Positions 1-10,389 of a stretch of DNA of 64,000 bases are shown piece by piece. How positions within the stretch are numbered: position 1 is the stretch's first letter; each line of letters begins with the position of its first letter. The position numbers and the translations under genes are program-made. This DNA comes from Nucisporomicrobium flavum (lineage in GTDB: Bacteria > Actinomycetota > Actinomycetes > Mycobacteriales > Micromonosporaceae), in assembly GCF_016464385.1 (NCBI RefSeq), contig NZ_JADMLH010000002.1:635334-699333 (forward strand). The letters run 5' to 3'. Below the pieces are notes generated by a model that saw only the letters and a list, made by a program, of their open reading frames with translations, was not told the origin of the DNA and made no database searches.

Positions 1-1
1 C

Positions 2-241
2 TTCGAGCGGTGGTACGCCGGTTGGCGCGAGACGGGGGGCGACGCCGAGCTGTGCGGGCTGCTGGGGGCGTACCGGCGGGGTTGCCTCACGATCGGGCGC
101 GAGGTGCGGGTGCTGCTGCCCGGCGGTGGGGAGATCGCGGGAGTGGCGACCACCGTGGACGGTGCCGGCCAGCTCATGGTCCGTACGGCGGACGGTGCCG
201 AGCGTGGCGTCTCGGCGGGGGACGTCGTGCACGTACGCTGA
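2..241 (+). CDS. birA: Biotin-[acetyl-CoA-carboxylase] ligase, C-terminal fragment
   Basis: This is the last 79 residues of a gene cut by the left edge of the window. The reading frame is open from base 2 to TGA at 239-241. The visible part has the end of a BirA/LplA-type catalytic domain (a YRRGCLTIGREVRV segment) followed by the small SH3-like C-terminal barrel ending in VSAGDVVHVR, which is characteristic of biotin protein ligases. These enzymes attach biotin to the carrier protein of acyl-CoA carboxylases in the cytoplasm. A PH-domain membrane protein follows 4 bases later, a neighbour commonly seen next to birA in actinobacteria. The catalytic core lies outside the window, so activity cannot be judged. 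Confidence 0.8.
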   Translation, partial: FERWYAGWRETGGDAELCGLLGAYRRGCLTIGREVRVLLPGGGEIAGVATTVDGAGQLMVRTADGAERGVSAGDVVHVR

Positions 242-245
242 GCCC

Positions 246-854
246 GTGGCTTTCCCGGACGACGTGCTGACCGACGAGGAGGAGGTCGTCCTCCACCTGC
301 ATCCGCATGCCAAGGCGGCGGTGCGCCCGACCCTGGTGCTGCTGGTCTGCCTGGCGGCGGTGATCGTGGTGTGGGTGATGCTCCCGACGACCACCGGTGG
401 CCTGATCGGCGTGTGTGTGGTCGGGGCGATCGCCCTGTTCATGGGCGTGACCCGGGGGGTGTGGCCGCTGCTGGTGTGGCGGACCACCCATTACGTCTTC
501 ACCGACGAGCGGATCCTGTTGCAGGACGGCGTGGTCGCCCGGCAGCGGCGGGATCTGCCGCTCAACCGCATCAACGATCACCTGACGCAGCAGGGCCTGC
601 TGGACCGGGTGCTCGGGTGCGGCACGCTGACCGTCGACTCGATCGGGGAGCAGTCGGCGGTGCTGGCCTCGGTGCCGCACGTTCAGCAGGTGCAGACGAC
701 GCTCTACGAGCTCATCGAGACCGACCGGGAGCTGCGCCCGGAGGATGACGACGATGACGACGAGCCGGAGCCGTCGCTGGTCAGACCGCGCGGCGCTGGG
801 CGTCGATCTCCTTGGCGATCTCCTCGTCCAGGCGGCCCTCCGCCTCGGCGCTGA
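246..854 (+). CDS. PH domain-containing membrane protein
   Basis: A 202-residue protein. Two hydrophobic segments (about residues 30-50 and 53-72) are followed by a bacterial PH-like (bPH2/YdbT-type) domain, recognisable from TTHYVFTDERILLQDGVVARQRRDLPL and the strand that follows. The GTG start at 246 sits 6 bases after a TACGCT -10-like box, fitting a leaderless transcript. The C-terminus has an acidic run (EDDDDDDEPEPS) and then an Arg/Pro-rich tail that runs 74 bases into the convergent GtrA gene. That basic tail may be a by-product of the overlap. Function is unknown; the family is membrane-associated. Confidence 0.75.
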   Translation: MAFPDDVLTDEEEVVLHLHPHAKAAVRPTLVLLVCLAAVIVVWVMLPTTTGGLIGVCVVGAIALFMGVTRGVWPLLVWRTTHYVFTDERILLQDGVVARQRRDLPLNRINDHLTQQGLLDRVLGCGTLTVDSIGEQSAVLASVPHVQQVQTTLYELIETDRELRPEDDDDDDEPEPSLVRPRGAGRRSPWRSPRPGGPPPRR

Positions 855-1344
855 GCTCGGCCAGGCCGGCGGTGACGTCGAGTTCCGCCATCGCGGCCTC
901 GTGACCGTCGACCGGCGGCTTCAGGAAGACGAAGGTCCGGTACGCCCAGAAGCGGAAGATCGTGGCGATCACGATGCCGAGCAGGGTGACGCCCATGAAC
1001 AGCACGGCGTCCTTCTCCTCGGTGAGGCCGAAGCCGTACTTGCCGATGCCGACCGCGCCCGACTGGATGACCATGCCGACCAGGTTGAACCCGAAGAACA
1101 GCGTGTACTCGCGCCGCAGGGCGGTGCGGGTGTGGTGCCGGTAGGTCCAGAACCGGTTGGCGATGTAGGCCAGCGTGGTCGTGACGACGGTGGCGACGAC
1201 ACTCGCCTTCACGGCGCCGATGGGCAGGAGTGCCCAGGTGATGGCCATGTAGAGCAGGGTGTTCGCTGCGCCGATCACGCCGAACGCCAGGGCCTCGGGG
1301 GCGAGGTGGCGCAGGCGTTCCGCCAGCGGGCGGGCTGAAGGCAT
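781..1344 (-). CDS. GtrA family membrane protein
   Basis: A 187-residue protein with four predicted membrane helices of the GtrA type. The signature is an ANTLLYM...ANRFWTYR block near residues 27-69 and a second RFWAYRTFVF motif near residue 135. GtrA proteins are thought to flip polyprenyl-phosphate-linked sugars for surface glycan modification. The start is ATG at 1344. A Glu/Asp-rich cytoplasmic tail of about 45 residues follows the last helix. A second GtrA gene lies 62 bases upstream on the same strand, so the two may be co-transcribed or form a heteromer. The 3' end overlaps the convergent PH-domain gene by 74 bases. Confidence 0.85.
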   Translation of the reverse strand: MPSARPLAERLRHLAPEALAFGVIGAANTLLYMAITWALLPIGAVKASVVATVVTTTLAYIANRFWTYRHHTRTALRREYTLFFGFNLVGMVIQSGAVGIGKYGFGLTEEKDAVLFMGVTLLGIVIATIFRFWAYRTFVFLKPPVDGHEAAMAELDVTAGLAELSAEAEGRLDEEIAKEIDAQRRAV

Positions 1345-1406
1345 TGGACAACCTTAAGGGGGGAGGGGCGGGGACGACGGACTCAGCGGGTCGGCTGAAA
1401 CCCTCG

Positions 1407-2000
1407 TCACATCCGCGGGACGGCGCGTGGCGCCGGCGGCTCGGTGGACTGCGGTGCGGCCGTGCCGGACGGCGGTGCCGGTGTCTCCGGGCCCGTCGGG
1501 GCCGCCGGGTCCGGGACGATCGGGTCGCCGAACACGAAGCGGCGGTACGACCAGAAGCGGAACAGGGCGCCCACGGCGGTGCCGACCAGCTGCCCGGAGA
1601 TGTTGTCCGCGAGCGGGCTCTGGAACTCGGGCCAGATCGAGCCGAGGCCGTAGTGGCTGATCGCCAGGCAGGCCAGCCCGATGCCCAGGCCGATGCCGTT
1701 GAGCAGGAAGAACATCGTGTACTGCCGCGCCATGTTGCGGTGGTCGCGGTGCCGCCAGGTCCAGAACCGGTTGCCGGCGAAGGCCACCGTGGTCGCCACG
1801 ACGGTGGAGATCGTCTTGGCGAGCAGCGACTCCAGGCCGCTCTGCAGCAGCACGTTGAAGATCACGAGGTCGATCGTGAACGCGACCGCCCCGACCGTGC
1901 CGAACTTGCTGAGTTCGCGCACGAGTGCTCCGAAGCGTGCCCGCAGAGCGGGCAGTATGTCGGCAACGGGCACGGATCCGAGCGTACCGGCGCCCGTCAC
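1407..2000 (-). CDS. GtrA family membrane protein (paralogue)
   Basis: A 197-residue GtrA-type protein with four membrane segments. Its AGNRFWTWRHRDHRN and ALFRFWSYRRFVFGD motifs match those of the neighbouring GtrA gene, so the pair looks like an old tandem duplication. The tail from about residue 158 is rich in Pro and Ala and of low complexity. No glycosyltransferase or polysaccharide gene lies beside it, so the lipid-linked substrate cannot be inferred from context. The ATG start at 2000 precedes a well-conserved N-terminal helix (ELSKFGTVGAVAFTIDLVIFN). Confidence 0.85.
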   Translation of the reverse strand: MTGAGTLGSVPVADILPALRARFGALVRELSKFGTVGAVAFTIDLVIFNVLLQSGLESLLAKTISTVVATTVAFAGNRFWTWRHRDHRNMARQYTMFFLLNGIGLGIGLACLAISHYGLGSIWPEFQSPLADNISGQLVGTAVGALFRFWSYRRFVFGDPIVPDPAAPTGPETPAPPSGTAAPQSTEPPAPRAVPRM

Positions 2001-2025
2001 CCCCCGCTGTGTTCGTGAGCGAGTC

Positions 2026-2790
2026 TTAACCGGGCGGCCCGGCCGGGTTGCGCTGCCGGTACGGACGGTGACGCGGCTGGTCGATCTCGGTCACCTCGGC
2101 GAGCCGGGCGCGGCATTCGGCGCACCAGGCGAGGTGGGTGTCGAGCCGGGCGGAGTCCCGTGGGGCGAGCCGCCCGCGCACCCGGCCGCCCAGCCGTTCC
2201 CCGGCCCACCGGCACTCCGGCGGGTCGGCGGCTCCGACATGCTGCTGGAGGTAGAGGCGGCGCAGACCCTCGCGGGCCCGGTGGGCGAGCACGGCGACGG
2301 CGTTGGGGGTGAGCCCCAGCTGCGGCGCGACCTCGGCCGGGCTGGCCCCCTCGATCTCGGTACGCCACAGCACGTCACGCCAGCGGTCGGGCAGGGCGCG
2401 GAAGGCCCGGGCGGCGTACGTGCGCTCGAGGCGGTCGAGCGCCGGGTCGCGGAACGGCTCGCCGGCGTCGTACCGGCTCAGGTCGTCGGTGAACTCGAGG
2501 CGGCGGTCACGGCGTGCCCGGTGGTAGCAGACGTGACGCAGCGTGGTGTGCAGGTAGGCGCGGAACGACACCAGCGGCCCGCGCCCGGCGCGCAGGGTGG
2601 CGAAGACCTTGGCGAACGTCTCGGCGACGAGGTCGTCCGCGTCGGCGTGATCCGTGACGAGCCCGTACGCGAGGTTCCGGGCGGCGGTGCGGTGACGCTC
2701 GTAGAGCACGCCGTACGCGGCGGTGTCGCCGGCGCGTACGGCCGCCAGCAGCTCCTCGTCGGCATCGGCCTCGCCCGCCGGGGTCGTCAT
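2026..2790 (-). CDS. ECF-type RNA polymerase sigma factor with C-terminal zinc finger
   Basis: A 254-residue sigma-70 family protein. Region 2 (about residues 13-80, with DHADADDLVAETFAKVFATL) and region 4 (about 128-180, HTH with EGASPAEVAPQLGLTPNAVAVLAHRAREGL) are clear. The C-terminus carries a short HLAWCAEC zinc-binding motif like the zf-HC2 domains of anti-sigma factors, suggesting built-in redox or metal control. The ATG at 2790 is chosen because GGAGG lies about 5 bases upstream; the reading frame stays open to 2982 but without a better start. No separate anti-sigma gene is adjacent. Upstream, bases 2842-2856 form an AGGAC-N5-GTCCT inverted repeat that might be an autoregulatory site. 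Confidence 0.82.
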   Translation of the reverse strand: MTTPAGEADADEELLAAVRAGDTAAYGVLYERHRTAARNLAYGLVTDHADADDLVAETFAKVFATLRAGRGPLVSFRAYLHTTLRHVCYHRARRDRRLEFTDDLSRYDAGEPFRDPALDRLERTYAARAFRALPDRWRDVLWRTEIEGASPAEVAPQLGLTPNAVAVLAHRAREGLRRLYLQQHVGAADPPECRWAGERLGGRVRGRLAPRDSARLDTHLAWCAECRARLAEVTEIDQPRHRPYRQRNPAGPPG

Positions 2791-2985
2791 TCCTGCCTCC
2801 AGAGCCGGGAGTGAGAGGAAAGCCCGAGTGTGGACAAGCTTAGGACGCTTTGTCCTTTTTGTGAAACGATCGCGGGCCGTGCTCATGGGAGCGCTCTCTG
2901 CGCACACGTGCACCGTCCGGCGAAGGATCGATCGTCTATGAGCACAAACGCCGAGGATTGTGCGGTTGTCCACAGGCTTCACCGA

Positions 2986-3013
2986 TGAACTGAACGTTCG
3001 CTCGGCTTACGCT
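2986..3013 (+). promoter_or_regulatory. Possible promoter of pckG
   Basis: TGAACT (2986-2991) and TACGCT (3008-3013) are spaced by 16 bases, a plausible -35/-10 pair about 70 bases before the PEP carboxykinase start. GAAGGGA at about 3075-3081 is the matching ribosome binding site. This is by eye and has not been tested. Confidence 0.3.
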
Positions 3014-3086
3014 GACGTGACTCCCGTGACAAGGGCCGGACTGCCGGCCGGATGCGTCACAGGTCAAGCCGACCGAAGGGATTCAC

Positions 3087-4892
<1,806 letters not shown>

Positions 4893-4897
4893 CGACC

Positions 4898-4927
4898 CGC
4901 GCCCGCCTCGCGTTCGAGGCGGGCGCG
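4898..4927 (+). terminator. Intrinsic-type hairpin after pckG
   Basis: A perfect 12-bp stem, CGCGCCCGCCTC (4898-4909) paired with GAGGCGGGCGCG (4916-4927), with a 6-base loop. It lies 6 bases after the pckG stop. There is no U-tract, as is common for actinobacterial terminators. Confidence 0.7.
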
Positions 4928-4947
4928 GCCTGGGTACCTTCGCACCC

Positions 4948-5805
4948 GTGACCGTCGACGACCGCAAGCCGCGCGTGGTCCGCGCGCTCACCTGGCTGCT
5001 GGTCGCGACGGCGGCGGCCACGGCGGGGGTCGAGCTCCTCAATTTCTGGTACGCGCCCGAGCACGGTTACGGGCTCGCAGTCCGGACCGGCTGGGCGCTG
5101 CTGCGTACGCTCGGCTGGCTGATCCTGATCTGGCACGTGCGCCGCGGTCGCGCGGGCGCCCGGCCCATCGGTCTGATCCTGGCCGTCACCACCATCTTCG
5201 CCGTCGGGCGGCTCATCGTGCCCCGCTCCGGCACCCCGCCGCTTCCCGGCGTCCTCGGTTTCGCCGCCCTGACCCTCCTCTGCATCACGGTGGTGGTGCT
5301 GCTGTACCGGCACCCGACCGTGCAGGACCACCTCGTCCGGCACCCGAAGAAGCTGGTCGTCACCGGTAAGGGCCTCGAGTGGCGGGAGTCGGTGCCGAAG
5401 CGCCCGCCGCTGGCCGCCTGGGCCCTGACCGCCCGGGTCGCCGCCTTCACGTACAGCCCGCTCATGCTCGTACCCGCGCTGATCTCCGTAGGTGAGCTGG
5501 GCCGCCGGCCGCAGTGGCTGCTCGCGGTGGGTTTCTGGTTCGTGGCCGGGTTCGCGGTGAGCTACGCGGTGGGCCTGACGACCCTCTTCCTCATGCGCGG
5601 CAAGACGTGGGCGCGACGGTTGCTGCTCTGGGTGACGCTCGGCGTGCTCGTCGTCGACCTGCCGCTCTGTTATCTCCTCCTCGGCACCGATGGGCTCGTG
5701 CGCGACGGTGCCCCGCTGGTCGCCGCCGCCCTCCTGGTCTGCTACTCGCTGTGGCGGGTGTCGCGGCTGCCGGCCGACCCCGTGCCGGCGGCGGCCGCCG
5801 CGTGA
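4948..5805 (+). CDS. Polytopic membrane protein of unknown function
   Basis: A 285-residue protein with about seven hydrophobic segments; only short loops separate most of them. No domain was recognised. The GTG start at 4948 lies 7 bases after TACCTT, fitting a leaderless start directly behind the pckG terminator. Its stop overlaps the start of the following geranylgeranyl-reductase-family gene by 4 bases (GTGA, 5802-5805), so the two are translationally coupled. Together with the cis-prenyltransferase further down, this hints at a role in membrane or isoprenoid lipid biology, but that is inference from context only. Confidence 0.75.
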   Translation: MTVDDRKPRVVRALTWLLVATAAATAGVELLNFWYAPEHGYGLAVRTGWALLRTLGWLILIWHVRRGRAGARPIGLILAVTTIFAVGRLIVPRSGTPPLPGVLGFAALTLLCITVVVLLYRHPTVQDHLVRHPKKLVVTGKGLEWRESVPKRPPLAAWALTARVAAFTYSPLMLVPALISVGELGRRPQWLLAVGFWFVAGFAVSYAVGLTTLFLMRGKTWARRLLLWVTLGVLVVDLPLCYLLLGTDGLVRDGAPLVAAALLVCYSLWRVSRLPADPVPAAAAA

Positions 5806-6920
5806 GCCACGACGTCGCGATCGTCGGCGCGGGTCCCGCCGGCTCCGCCGCGGCGCTCGCGGCCCGGCGCGCCGGCGCCTCCGTGCTGCTGCTCGACCGC
5901 GCCGAGTTCCCCCGGGACAAGCCGTGCGGGGACGGCATCGCCGCGGAAACCCTCGACGTCCTCGCGGACCTGGGCGTCACCGCGGTCACCGACGGCTATC
6001 CGCCGGTCGAGCGGCTGCGCCTGGTCGCACCGGGCGGCATCGAGGTCGCGCGGCCCCTGCCGCGCCCGGCCCACACCGTGCCGCGCAAGGTCTTCGACGC
6101 GCGCCTGGTCGAGGCGGCCCGGGCCGCCGGTGCGGACTTCGAGCGGCACACCGTACGGACGATCCGCCGCGACGGTGACACCGTCGTGCTGGACGACCGC
6201 CTCAGGGCACGCGTGGTCATCGGCGCGGACGGGGCCGGCTCGGTCGTCCGGCGCCGGCTCGGGCATCCCGTGAACCCCGCCGGCCATCTCGCCATCGCGA
6301 TCCGTGGGTACGCCCCGGCGACCGGCGACGAACAGCTGATCAGGACCACGCGGCAGCGCTGGCCGGCGTACGCGTGGTCGTTCCCGCTCGGCGACGGCAC
6401 GGCCAACGTCGGGTACGGCGAGGTGCTGCGCGGGACGCCGCTGACGAAGGCGTACCTGATGGAGCGTCTGGCCGATCTCCTGCCCGGCGGCGAACCGGCC
6501 GGACTGCGCGCCCACCACCTGCCGTTGTCCACCCACCGCCCGGCACCCGCCCGCGGTCCGGTGCTGCTCGCCGGTGACGCCCTGTCGCTTATCAACCCGT
6601 TCACCGGCGAGGGCATCTTCTATGCGGTCCTCTCCGGCGCGCTGGCCGGAGCGGCGGCGGCCGGCGGGCCGGAGACGGCGGCGCGGCACTACACCGCGGC
6701 GCTCAGGGCCCGGCTCGGCCGGCATCTGCGGCACTCCCGGGTGGCCTCGCTGCTGACCCGGCGGCCCAAGGTGGTCGACGCCGCGGTCGAGGCGGCGCGC
6801 CGGGATGCCACGGTTTTCGACCGGATGGTGGACCTGGGCCTCGCTGACGGGGTTTTCGACCTTCGCACGATCGGACGCATCGCGGGTGGTTTGGCCCGGA
6901 TCGCCGCATCGCCCTCTTGA
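5802..6920 (+). CDS. Geranylgeranyl reductase family FAD-dependent oxidoreductase
   Basis: A 372-residue flavoprotein. The N-terminus has the Rossmann GxGxxG motif (VAIVGAGPAGSAAA, residues 5-18). A PCGDGIAAETLDVLADLG segment is typical of geranylgeranyl reductases, and the second FAD motif LLAGDALSLINPFTGEGIFYA lies near residue 265. Such enzymes saturate isoprenoid chains of lipids, quinones or polyprenyl phosphates. The GTG start at 5802 overlaps the previous stop (GTGA). A cis-prenyltransferase follows 31 bases later, so the substrate may be a polyprenyl product of that neighbour. The exact substrate cannot be told from sequence. Confidence 0.85.
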   Translation: MSHDVAIVGAGPAGSAAALAARRAGASVLLLDRAEFPRDKPCGDGIAAETLDVLADLGVTAVTDGYPPVERLRLVAPGGIEVARPLPRPAHTVPRKVFDARLVEAARAAGADFERHTVRTIRRDGDTVVLDDRLRARVVIGADGAGSVVRRRLGHPVNPAGHLAIAIRGYAPATGDEQLIRTTRQRWPAYAWSFPLGDGTANVGYGEVLRGTPLTKAYLMERLADLLPGGEPAGLRAHHLPLSTHRPAPARGPVLLAGDALSLINPFTGEGIFYAVLSGALAGAAAAGGPETAARHYTAALRARLGRHLRHSRVASLLTRRPKVVDAAVEAARRDATVFDRMVDLGLADGVFDLRTIGRIAGGLARIAASPS

Positions 6921-6951
6921 GCCGCGGCCCGGGCTCGATAGGCTGGGCGCG

Positions 6952-7722
6952 ATGACTCTGCGGTCCCTGGTCTACTCGCTGTACGAACGACGGCTCGCCG
7001 GCAAGCTCGCCGGCAAGCCGATACCGCAGCATGTCGGGGTCATGTGCGACGGCAACCGGCGCTGGGCCCGCGAGATGGGCTACGTCGACCCCAACGACGG
7101 CCACCGGGTCGGCGCCGCCCGCGTCAAGGAGCTGCTGACCTGGTGCGACCAGGCCGGCATCAAGCACGTCACGCTCTACCTGCTGGCCACCGACAACCTG
7201 CGCCGTCCCGCGGGCGAGCTGGACCCGCTGCTCACCATCATCGAGGACCTCGCCACCGAGCTGGCCGAGGACGGCAACCCGTGGCGGCTGCGCATCGTCG
7301 GCGCCCTGGACGTGCTGCCCGCCGGCACGGCCACCACCCTCAAGGCCGCGCAGGAGAAGACCCGGGAGCGCAGCGACGGCGTCGAGGTCAACCTGGCGGT
7401 CGGCTACGGCGGCCGCCGCGAGATCACCGACGCGGTCCGTTCCCTGCTGCACGAGCACGCCGCGGCCGGGCGCACCCTCGAGGAGCTCGCCGAGATCCTC
7501 GACGTGGAACACATCGCCGAGCACCTCTACACCCGCGGCCAGCCCGACCCGGACCTGGTCATCCGCACGAGCGGGGAGCAGCGGCTGTCCGGCTTCCTGC
7601 TGTGGCAGTCGGCGCACTCGGAGTTCTACTTCCACGACGCCAACTGGCCCGACTTCCGCCGGACGGACTTCCTGCGGGCTTTGCGGTCGTATGCGAACCG
7701 CCAGCGCCGCTACGGCGCCTGA
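6952..7722 (+). CDS. uppS: Isoprenyl transferase (cis-prenyltransferase, UppS family)
   Basis: A 256-residue cytoplasmic enzyme that condenses isopentenyl diphosphate units in the Z configuration. The conserved HVGVMCDGNRRWA motif (about residues 24-36, catalytic Asp) and the substrate motif DLVIRTSGEQRLSGFLLWQSAHSEFYF near residue 205 are intact. The ATG at 6952 lies 7 bases after TAGGCT, a leaderless arrangement. By genome position it matches the mycobacterial Rv1086-type short-chain enzyme rather than the long-chain one; chain length cannot be read from sequence. The 3' end overlaps the convergent EamA gene by 164 bases. Confidence 0.9.
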   Translation: MTLRSLVYSLYERRLAGKLAGKPIPQHVGVMCDGNRRWAREMGYVDPNDGHRVGAARVKELLTWCDQAGIKHVTLYLLATDNLRRPAGELDPLLTIIEDLATELAEDGNPWRLRIVGALDVLPAGTATTLKAAQEKTRERSDGVEVNLAVGYGGRREITDAVRSLLHEHAAAGRTLEELAEILDVEHIAEHLYTRGQPDPDLVIRTSGEQRLSGFLLWQSAHSEFYFHDANWPDFRRTDFLRALRSYANRQRRYGA

Positions 7723-8524
7723 GGTTGTTCGCGGCCAGCACCCCGATCACCACGGCGATCCCGGCCCACTCGTGCCCGCGCAGCTCCTGGCCGAGCAGCA
7801 CCAGGCCGGCGAGCGCGGCCAGCACCGGGTGCACGCTCATGAACATGCCGAACACCCGCGGCGGGACGGTCCGGAGAGCGATCAGATCCGCGGCGTACGG
7901 CACAGCGCTCAGCACCCCCGCGACGGCCGCGTAACCGAGCGCGGTCTCCAGCGACAGCGTGAGGGCGACCGGCAGATAACCCAGCGCCGACACCGACGTG
8001 GCCACCGCGAGACCCTCCACGCCCGGGAGCCGCGCCCCCACCACCCGATTGAGCAGGATGTACGCGGCCCAGCACCCCGCCGCGAGCAGCGCGCAGGCGA
8101 TCCCCGGGTAGTCGCTCGCCGGGCCGGGCAGTACGAGCACGTAGACGCCCGCCGCGGCGGCAAGGGCGCACAGCAGGTCGAAGCGCGTACGCGACCCGAG
8201 CAGCGCGACCGTGAGCGGCCCGAGCACCTCCAGCGTGACGGCCAGCCCGAGGCCGATCCGGTCGACCGCCTCGTACAGGCTGAGGTTCATCACCGCGAAC
8301 ACCCCGGCGAGGCAGAGCACCGGCCACCACTGCGGCCACGTGAAGCGGCGTACGTCCGGCCGGGCCACCGGGAGCAGCAGGGCGGCGGCGACGAGCTGGC
8401 GCACCGCGACCACCCCGGCCGGTCCCAGAGCGTCGAAGGCGTGCGCGCCGGCCGCCGCGCCGACTTGGTTGCCGGTGGCGCTGCCGAGCATCGTGGCGAC
8501 ACCAGTGAGCTGGGACGATTTCAT
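7559..8524 (-). CDS. EamA/DMT-family transporter
   Basis: A 321-residue protein with about ten membrane helices arranged as two EamA repeats; the first half contains the typical YEAVDRIGLGLAVTLEVLGPLTVALL segment. Such drug/metabolite transporters export amino acids, purines or toxic compounds. It is transcribed divergently from a LysR regulator, with 68 bases between, the classic layout of a regulator and its target exporter. The EamA fold ends near NNLRRR (about base 7726). The last ~55 residues are basic, of low complexity and read entirely antisense to the 3' end of uppS, so this tail may not be functional, or a frameshift may have removed the true stop. Confidence 0.82.
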   Translation of the reverse strand: MKSSQLTGVATMLGSATGNQVGAAAGAHAFDALGPAGVVAVRQLVAAALLLPVARPDVRRFTWPQWWPVLCLAGVFAVMNLSLYEAVDRIGLGLAVTLEVLGPLTVALLGSRTRFDLLCALAAAAGVYVLVLPGPASDYPGIACALLAAGCWAAYILLNRVVGARLPGVEGLAVATSVSALGYLPVALTLSLETALGYAAVAGVLSAVPYAADLIALRTVPPRVFGMFMSVHPVLAALAGLVLLGQELRGHEWAGIAVVIGVLAANNLRRRSGAGGSHTTAKPAGSPSGGSRASWRRGSRTPSAPTATAGSRTAAAPRSCG

Positions 8525-8592
8525 GACCCGACCCTCACGCCGCGGGCACCGGAAGAGAAATGCGCCGGCCGGGGGACTTATACGCTCAACGC

Positions 8593-9492
8593 ATGGAAGT
8601 ACGGCAGCTCCGCGCGCTGGTCGCCGTCGTGGACGCCGGCACGTTCACCGACGCGGCCGCGGTGCTCGGCGTCTCGCAGGCATCCGTGTCGCGTTCCATC
8701 GCCGCCCTCGAGCGGGAGATGGGCGTACGGCTCCTGCACCGCACCACCCGGCACGTGGCGCTGACCCCGGTCGGCGAACGCGTCCTCGCCCAGTCCCGGC
8801 GGGTGCTGCAGGAGATGGCCCACCTCGCGCAGATCGCCGCCGAGCGCAACGAGGTACGCGTCGGCTACGCGTGGGCGGCGCTGGGCAGGCACACCCGGCG
8901 GCTGCAGAAGGCGTGGGCCGCGGCGCATCCCGGCGTACCGCTGGTATTCGTGCAGGTCAACGACGCCACCGCGGGGCTGAGCGACGGGGCGGCCGACGTC
9001 GCCGTCATCCGGCGCCCACTGGCGGACGCCCGCTTCGCCGCCGCGGAGATCGGCCATGAGGCCCGCTTCGCCGCCGTGGCGACGGACAGTTCGCTGGCGC
9101 GCCGGCGCACGCTGGGCATCGAGGACCTGGCCCGCTACACCGTCGCCATCGACCCCCGGACCGGTACGACGACCCTCGACCTGTTCCCGCCGGAGGCCCG
9201 TCCGCGCGCGGTCCGGCAGACACTCGCGGTCGACGAATGGCTGAATCTGATCGCGGCCGGGCAGGCGGTGGGCGTCACCGCCGAGGCCACGGCGAACCAG
9301 TATCCGCGCCCAGGCGTCGCCTACCGGGCGCTGCGGCACGTCCCGCCGGTCACCGTCCGGCTGGCATGGTGGCGCGAGGATCCGCCGCCCTACCTGGAGG
9401 AACTGGTGGAGTCCGCGCGCCGCCTGTGGAAAGGCTCAGCGGTCGAACGCGGGGAGCGCGTCGGCGAGGAAACGGGCGACCGCCTCGGGTGA
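8593..9492 (+). CDS. LysR family transcriptional regulator
   Basis: A 299-residue regulator: an N-terminal winged HTH (MEVRQLRALVAVVDAGTFTDAAAVLGVSQASVSRSIAALE) and a periplasmic-binding-like effector domain from about residue 90. The ATG at 8593 is chosen over the upstream in-frame start at 8560 because the LysR fold begins there and TACGCT lies 6 bases upstream (leaderless pattern). It faces the EamA exporter and most probably controls it; the effector is unknown. The last 57 bases overlap the convergent trehalose-phosphatase gene. Confidence 0.87.
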   Translation: MEVRQLRALVAVVDAGTFTDAAAVLGVSQASVSRSIAALEREMGVRLLHRTTRHVALTPVGERVLAQSRRVLQEMAHLAQIAAERNEVRVGYAWAALGRHTRRLQKAWAAAHPGVPLVFVQVNDATAGLSDGAADVAVIRRPLADARFAAAEIGHEARFAAVATDSSLARRRTLGIEDLARYTVAIDPRTGTTTLDLFPPEARPRAVRQTLAVDEWLNLIAAGQAVGVTAEATANQYPRPGVAYRALRHVPPVTVRLAWWREDPPPYLEELVESARRLWKGSAVERGERVGEETGDRLG

Positions 9493-10278
9493 CTCCAGCG
9501 TCAGGTCGGCCGCGCTGGAGACGTCGGCGCCGGTCTCCGGGTTGGCCACGGCCACGCACATGCCGAAGAAGCCGGGGTCGACCGCCTCGCGGGCGCGCAG
9601 CGCGTCGAACGCCTTGATGTCGGACATGTCGTCGCCGAAATACCAGGCGCAGCCGGCGTTCAGCACGCCCTCGCTGATCACCATGCCCTTGTCCTGGTCG
9701 ACCGGGGGCTTGAGCTCGACCACCATGCGGCCGCCCTGCACGCGCAGCCCGAGGCGCTCGGCCTGCTCGTGACCCCAGCGCTCCACCTGCGGCGCGAGCT
9801 GCGGCGCGGTGCGGTAGTGCAGGGCCACCGAGAGCCGCTTGTATTCCACGAGGATGGCCTCGGGCAGCTCGGACCTGGCGCGCTCGGCCAGGTCGGCCAT
9901 CGCCGGGACCCAGGGCAGCGCGGCCGGCTCGGTGACCACGTCGCCGTCGTGCCACACCTCGAGGCCGTACAGCCCGTAGAGGTCGACGTGCTCCAGCGAG
10001 TCGAAGCGGGAGCGCAGGAAGCTCACCGGGCGGGCCGACACGATGGCCACCCGGGCCACCTTGGCCGCGAGCTGCTCCAGCACGCCGAGGACGGACGGGA
10101 CCGGCTGGGAGGCGTCGGGGTCGTCCGTGACGGGGGACAGCACGCCGTCGAAGTCGAAGAAGAAGGTGGTGTCCTTCGCCCGCGAGGCGGTGAACTCCAA
10201 AGCCTCCGCGGCCGTCAACGGATGCGAAGGACGGAGCGGGTGCGTGGGACGCGCGTTCTCAAACGGGGACTCAGGCAC
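9436..10278 (-). CDS. otsB: Trehalose-6-phosphate phosphatase
   Basis: About 280 residues. A HAD-superfamily phosphatase with the nucleophile motif FFFDFDGVLSPV (Asp42 and Asp44), motif II IVSARP, and the cap and metal motif CAWYFGDDMSDIKAF near residue 220. It removes phosphate from trehalose-6-phosphate, the last step of the OtsAB pathway. No otsA is adjacent. The start is uncertain: GTG at 10278 gives VPESPFENAR, while an in-frame ATG at 10308 would add ten residues; neither has a strong ribosome binding site. The 3' end overlaps the LysR gene by 57 bases. Confidence 0.85.
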   Translation of the reverse strand: MPESPFENARPTHPLRPSHPLTAAEALEFTASRAKDTTFFFDFDGVLSPVTDDPDASQPVPSVLGVLEQLAAKVARVAIVSARPVSFLRSRFDSLEHVDLYGLYGLEVWHDGDVVTEPAALPWVPAMADLAERARSELPEAILVEYKRLSVALHYRTAPQLAPQVERWGHEQAERLGLRVQGGRMVVELKPPVDQDKGMVISEGVLNAGCAWYFGDDMSDIKAFDALRAREAVDPGFFGMCVAVANPETGADVSSAADLTLESPEAVARFLADALPAFDR

Positions 10279-10389
10279 AAAGCCCAGCCTACCTGGCGTA
10301 CGGCCCATTGCACGTCCACGGAACGTCGCCGAATTGGCGTATCTCGCGGGTACTACCGAAGGTGGCTCTTGACCGCTAGCGTTCTAGTC

